Shown here one piece after another: positions 62,052-64,000 of a stretch of DNA of 64,000 nt. The position numbers and the translations under genes are program-made. The stretch lies in the NCBI GenBank assembly GCA_009917555.1, contig QZDX01000018.1:30765-94764 (forward strand). The letters are read 5' to 3'. The stretch's first letter is position 1, and the number at the start of each line of letters is the position of its first letter. Below the pieces are notes generated by a model. The model searched no databases. It saw nothing but the letters and a program-made list of their open reading frames with translations, and was not told where the DNA came from. Origin of the DNA: a bacterium 1XD21-13. GTDB lineage: Bacteria > Bacillota > Clostridia > Lachnospirales > Lachnospiraceae.

Positions 62052-63703
62052 CGAAACGAATTTTTCGTTCAATCTGCCTTGTTGCATTGACTGTTTTTCT
62101 TGCGTCTGTTGTCCTGTTCATGGGTGTTCTGTATGAATACTTTTCAAATGTTGAACAGGCACAGCTAAAAATGCAGACAACCCTTGCCGCACAGGGCGTT
62201 ACAAATGAGGGCATTGATTATTTCCATGATTTGAAAGTGAAAAATTATCGTATATCGTGGATTGATGCAGAGGGAAATGTTATTTTTGATAGTGCGTCTG
62301 ATACTGCGGAAATGGAAAATCATTTAGAGCGGGAAGAAGTGCGGGAAGCCCTTTCTTCGGGCTATGGTGAAAGTAAACGGTATTCTGCTACTTTGATGGA
62401 GCGTTCGTTTTATTCCGCGCAGAAACTTGATGATGGCACTGTATTACGGCTTTCCATATCTCAAAATTCTATTTTGACGCTCCTTTTAGGTATGACACAG
62501 CCTATTTGCATTATATTTGTGATCGCGCTGATTCTTTCCATTGTTTTAGCTATTCAAGTTTCAAAAAAAATAGTAAAGCCATTAAATGAAATTGATCTTG
62601 ATAATCCGTTGTCAAATGAGGGCTATGATGAGCTTTCCCCTTTTTTACGGCGTATTGACAGCCAGCAAAGACAGCTACGGGGGCAGAAAGCCGAGCTTCT
62701 CCAAAAAGAGAATGAATTAAATACGATTATCGGCAGCATGAATGAGGGCATGATTCTCCTAAATCAAAAAGGGAAAATTATCAGTATAAACCCTGCGGCA
62801 AGAAAACTGTTGGACGCTGGCACAGACTGTATCGGTTCTGATATGCTGTCCTTATGCCGTAATCTTGAATTGCAGGAAATCCTTACGAAAGCCTTGCACG
62901 GAGAACGGGGCGAAAACATTATCCGGCTACATGGAGAAAGCTATCAAATTGACGCTGACCCGATCACTTCTGAAAACATTGTGAAAGGAGCCGCGCTTTT
63001 CTTTTTCAATGTGACAGAAAAAGAAAAAGCGGAACAGATACGGCGCGAATTTACCGCTAATGTGTCCCATGAATTAAAAACCCCGCTTCACTCCATTTCC
63101 GGGTATGCGGAGCTTTTGAAAAACGATATGGTAAAGGAGAATGATAAAATACCCTTTGCCGGAAAGATTTATGATGAAGCCGGACGAATGATACGGCTTG
63201 TGGAGGACATTATCAGTCTTTCGCACCTTGACGAAGGTGCGGACGATATGCAGAGAGAAAATATCGACCTATACACATTGGCAGAAAAGGCGGTACAGAG
63301 CTTAGAGCCACAGGCAGATACCGTATGTGTTGCATTGGAGCTTTCCGGCGTTCCGGCTCCCATTAACGGCATACCACAGCTTTTATACAGTGTGATTTAT
63401 AATCTTTGTGACAATGCGATTAAGTATAACCATGAAAACGGAAAAGTAATGGTGAACATACAGAATGAAAACGGCATGGTAGTTTTATCAGTGGAGGACA
63501 CGGGGATAGGAATTGCACCCGAACATCAAGAGCGGATTTTTGAGCGTTTCTATCGTGTTGATAAGAGCCATTCTAAGGCAGTAGGGGGAACCGGGCTTGG
63601 GCTTTCTATTGTGAAACACGCCGCTAAAATCCATAATGCTAAAGTTGATGTAAAAAGTCATGTCGGAAAAGGCACGACGGTTATTGTAACATTTCCAAAA
63701 TGA
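62048..63703 (+). CDS. phoR: PhoR-type sensor histidine kinase
   Basis: A 551-residue kinase with two membrane helices around an outer domain (residues about 10-165), a HAMP-like linker and a PAS domain (about 225-325). The kinase core has the phosphorylated His in FTANVSHELKTPLHS, N box IYNLCDNAIKYN, G boxes VEDTGIGI and GGTGLGLSIV. ATG overlaps the phoP stop. Confidence 0.93.
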   Translation: MTKRIFRSICLVALTVFLASVVLFMGVLYEYFSNVEQAQLKMQTTLAAQGVTNEGIDYFHDLKVKNYRISWIDAEGNVIFDSASDTAEMENHLEREEVREALSSGYGESKRYSATLMERSFYSAQKLDDGTVLRLSISQNSILTLLLGMTQPICIIFVIALILSIVLAIQVSKKIVKPLNEIDLDNPLSNEGYDELSPFLRRIDSQQRQLRGQKAELLQKENELNTIIGSMNEGMILLNQKGKIISINPAARKLLDAGTDCIGSDMLSLCRNLELQEILTKALHGERGENIIRLHGESYQIDADPITSENIVKGAALFFFNVTEKEKAEQIRREFTANVSHELKTPLHSISGYAELLKNDMVKENDKIPFAGKIYDEAGRMIRLVEDIISLSHLDEGADDMQRENIDLYTLAEKAVQSLEPQADTVCVALELSGVPAPINGIPQLLYSVIYNLCDNAIKYNHENGKVMVNIQNENGMVVLSVEDTGIGIAPEHQERIFERFYRVDKSHSKAVGGTGLGLSIVKHAAKIHNAKVDVKSHVGKGTTVIVTFPK

Positions 63704-63729
63704 AACATTAAATTGTATAACCATTTTTC

Positions 63730-63756
63730 AAAAAAGCTGCATACGGCAGCTTTTTT
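63730..63756 (+). terminator. Terminator of pst-pho operon
   Basis: AAAAAAGCTGC (63730-63740) pairs with GCAGCTTTTTT (63746-63756), just after phoR. Confidence 0.9.
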
Positions 63757-63757
63757 G

Positions 63758-63796
63758 TTTTACATGGATTTTACAATTTCAAGATATTGGATTTGA
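63758..63796 (+). promoter_or_regulatory. Second Pho-box promoter copy
   Basis: TTTACATGGATTTTACAAT followed by GATATTGGATTTGAT, 33/39 identical to the box before pstS. It directly follows the phoR terminator and points right, so a further phosphate-regulated transcript probably begins near 63.8 kb. No gene is seen before the window ends. Confidence 0.65.
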
Positions 63797-63930
63797 TGTT
63801 GACTTGATAATATCTAAATAAAACAAAAGAAATGGAAATACCTGCCAATGTGGGAAAAGACAAAAACCGCTGACAGGTAGGATTTTTGCGTTCATTTTCA
63901 AGAATCAACATAATCGGTGGTTTTGAAAAA

Positions 63931-64000
63931 TCAAAGCCGCCGTTTCTTTTTTATCTTCTCAAGGAATGACGCGGTTTCACTGTTAAAAGCGGCGGCTAAA
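63931..64000 (-). CDS. Possible C-terminal end of a gene beyond the window
   Basis: A minus-strand frame enters from the right edge and ends at TGA (63931-63933) after about 23 codons (AFNSETASFLEKIKKKRRL). Too short to identify; it would be convergent with any Pho-box transcript. Confidence 0.3.
   Translation of the reverse strand, partial: LAAAFNSETASFLEKIKKKRRL

Noticed and set aside
1..64000. CRISPR array
   Set aside because: No regularly spaced short direct repeats with unique spacers were seen; the tandem repeats at 1.6-2.1 kb are coding.

Overview
The window looks like a chromosomal segment of an anaerobic gut Firmicute, most likely Lachnospiraceae. The evidence is low-GC-type ribosome binding sites, a fab cluster that uses FabK and a fused AccD-AccA, several PTS operons, an uncapped (no encoded CCA) ssrA gene, and Clostridia-type phage and phosphate genes. 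This placement comes from family resemblance, not from a database search.

Layout. 1-11.9 kb is the right end of a siphovirus-type prophage: tape measure, distal tail, tail/baseplate proteins, a diversity-generating retroelement (variable protein, template repeat, reverse transcriptase), two tiny CD1375-like proteins, holin and endolysin. 12-16.5 kb holds a fructosamine-kinase-like gene and a two-gene TIR / transglutaminase-like pair. 16.6-22 kb is a hexitol or ketose PTS locus (PfkB kinase, SorE-like dehydrogenase, DeoR regulator, MtlA-type EIICBA). 22.2-28.4 kb is accessory: a decayed PIN-type toxin-antitoxin pair, a DUF3892-like gene, an AAA ATPase plus subtilisin-like protease pair, an ECF S component with a DUF4430 lipoprotein-like partner, and an Abi-family remnant. 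28.6-31 kb is a small membrane/regulator cluster with a DUF4230 protein. 31-35.6 kb is a sucrose PTS locus. 36-41.3 kb is a mannose-family PTS with an AgaS-type isomerase and an AraC regulator. 41.4-45.4 kb holds a DeoR remnant, an SDR protein, a Uma2 protein, an unknown gene, a HAD nucleotidase and tmRNA. 45.6-56.1 kb is the type II fatty-acid synthesis operon (fabH-acpP-fabK-fabD-fabG-fabF-accB-fabZ-accC-accDA-FMN oxidoreductase). 56.1-63.7 kb is a phosphate island (pstSCAB-phoU-phoP-phoR) with repeat-rich flanks.

How genes work together. In the retroelement, 20 of 36 adenines of the template repeat differ in the variable repeat, and no other base differs within the 136-nt core. That is the classic adenine-specific signature, so the phage tail protein probably varies its C-type-lectin-like binding face. 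The sugar loci each pair a PTS transporter with the enzyme for its phosphorylated product and a local regulator.

The most unusual signal is not a gene. Two long perfect hairpins (17.7 and 31.9 kb) have different stems but share a conserved loop in opposite orientations. A third perfect palindrome lies at 44.1 kb. Each sits in roughly 1-1.5 kb of strong C/A-versus-G/T strand skew. The skew continues through genes on both strands, and its sign follows the loop orientation. Other candidates worth a second look are the TIR/transglutaminase pair, the AAA/subtilase pair, a MITE-like insertion inside the fab operon, and a 20-base translation-start module repeated in front of unrelated genes.
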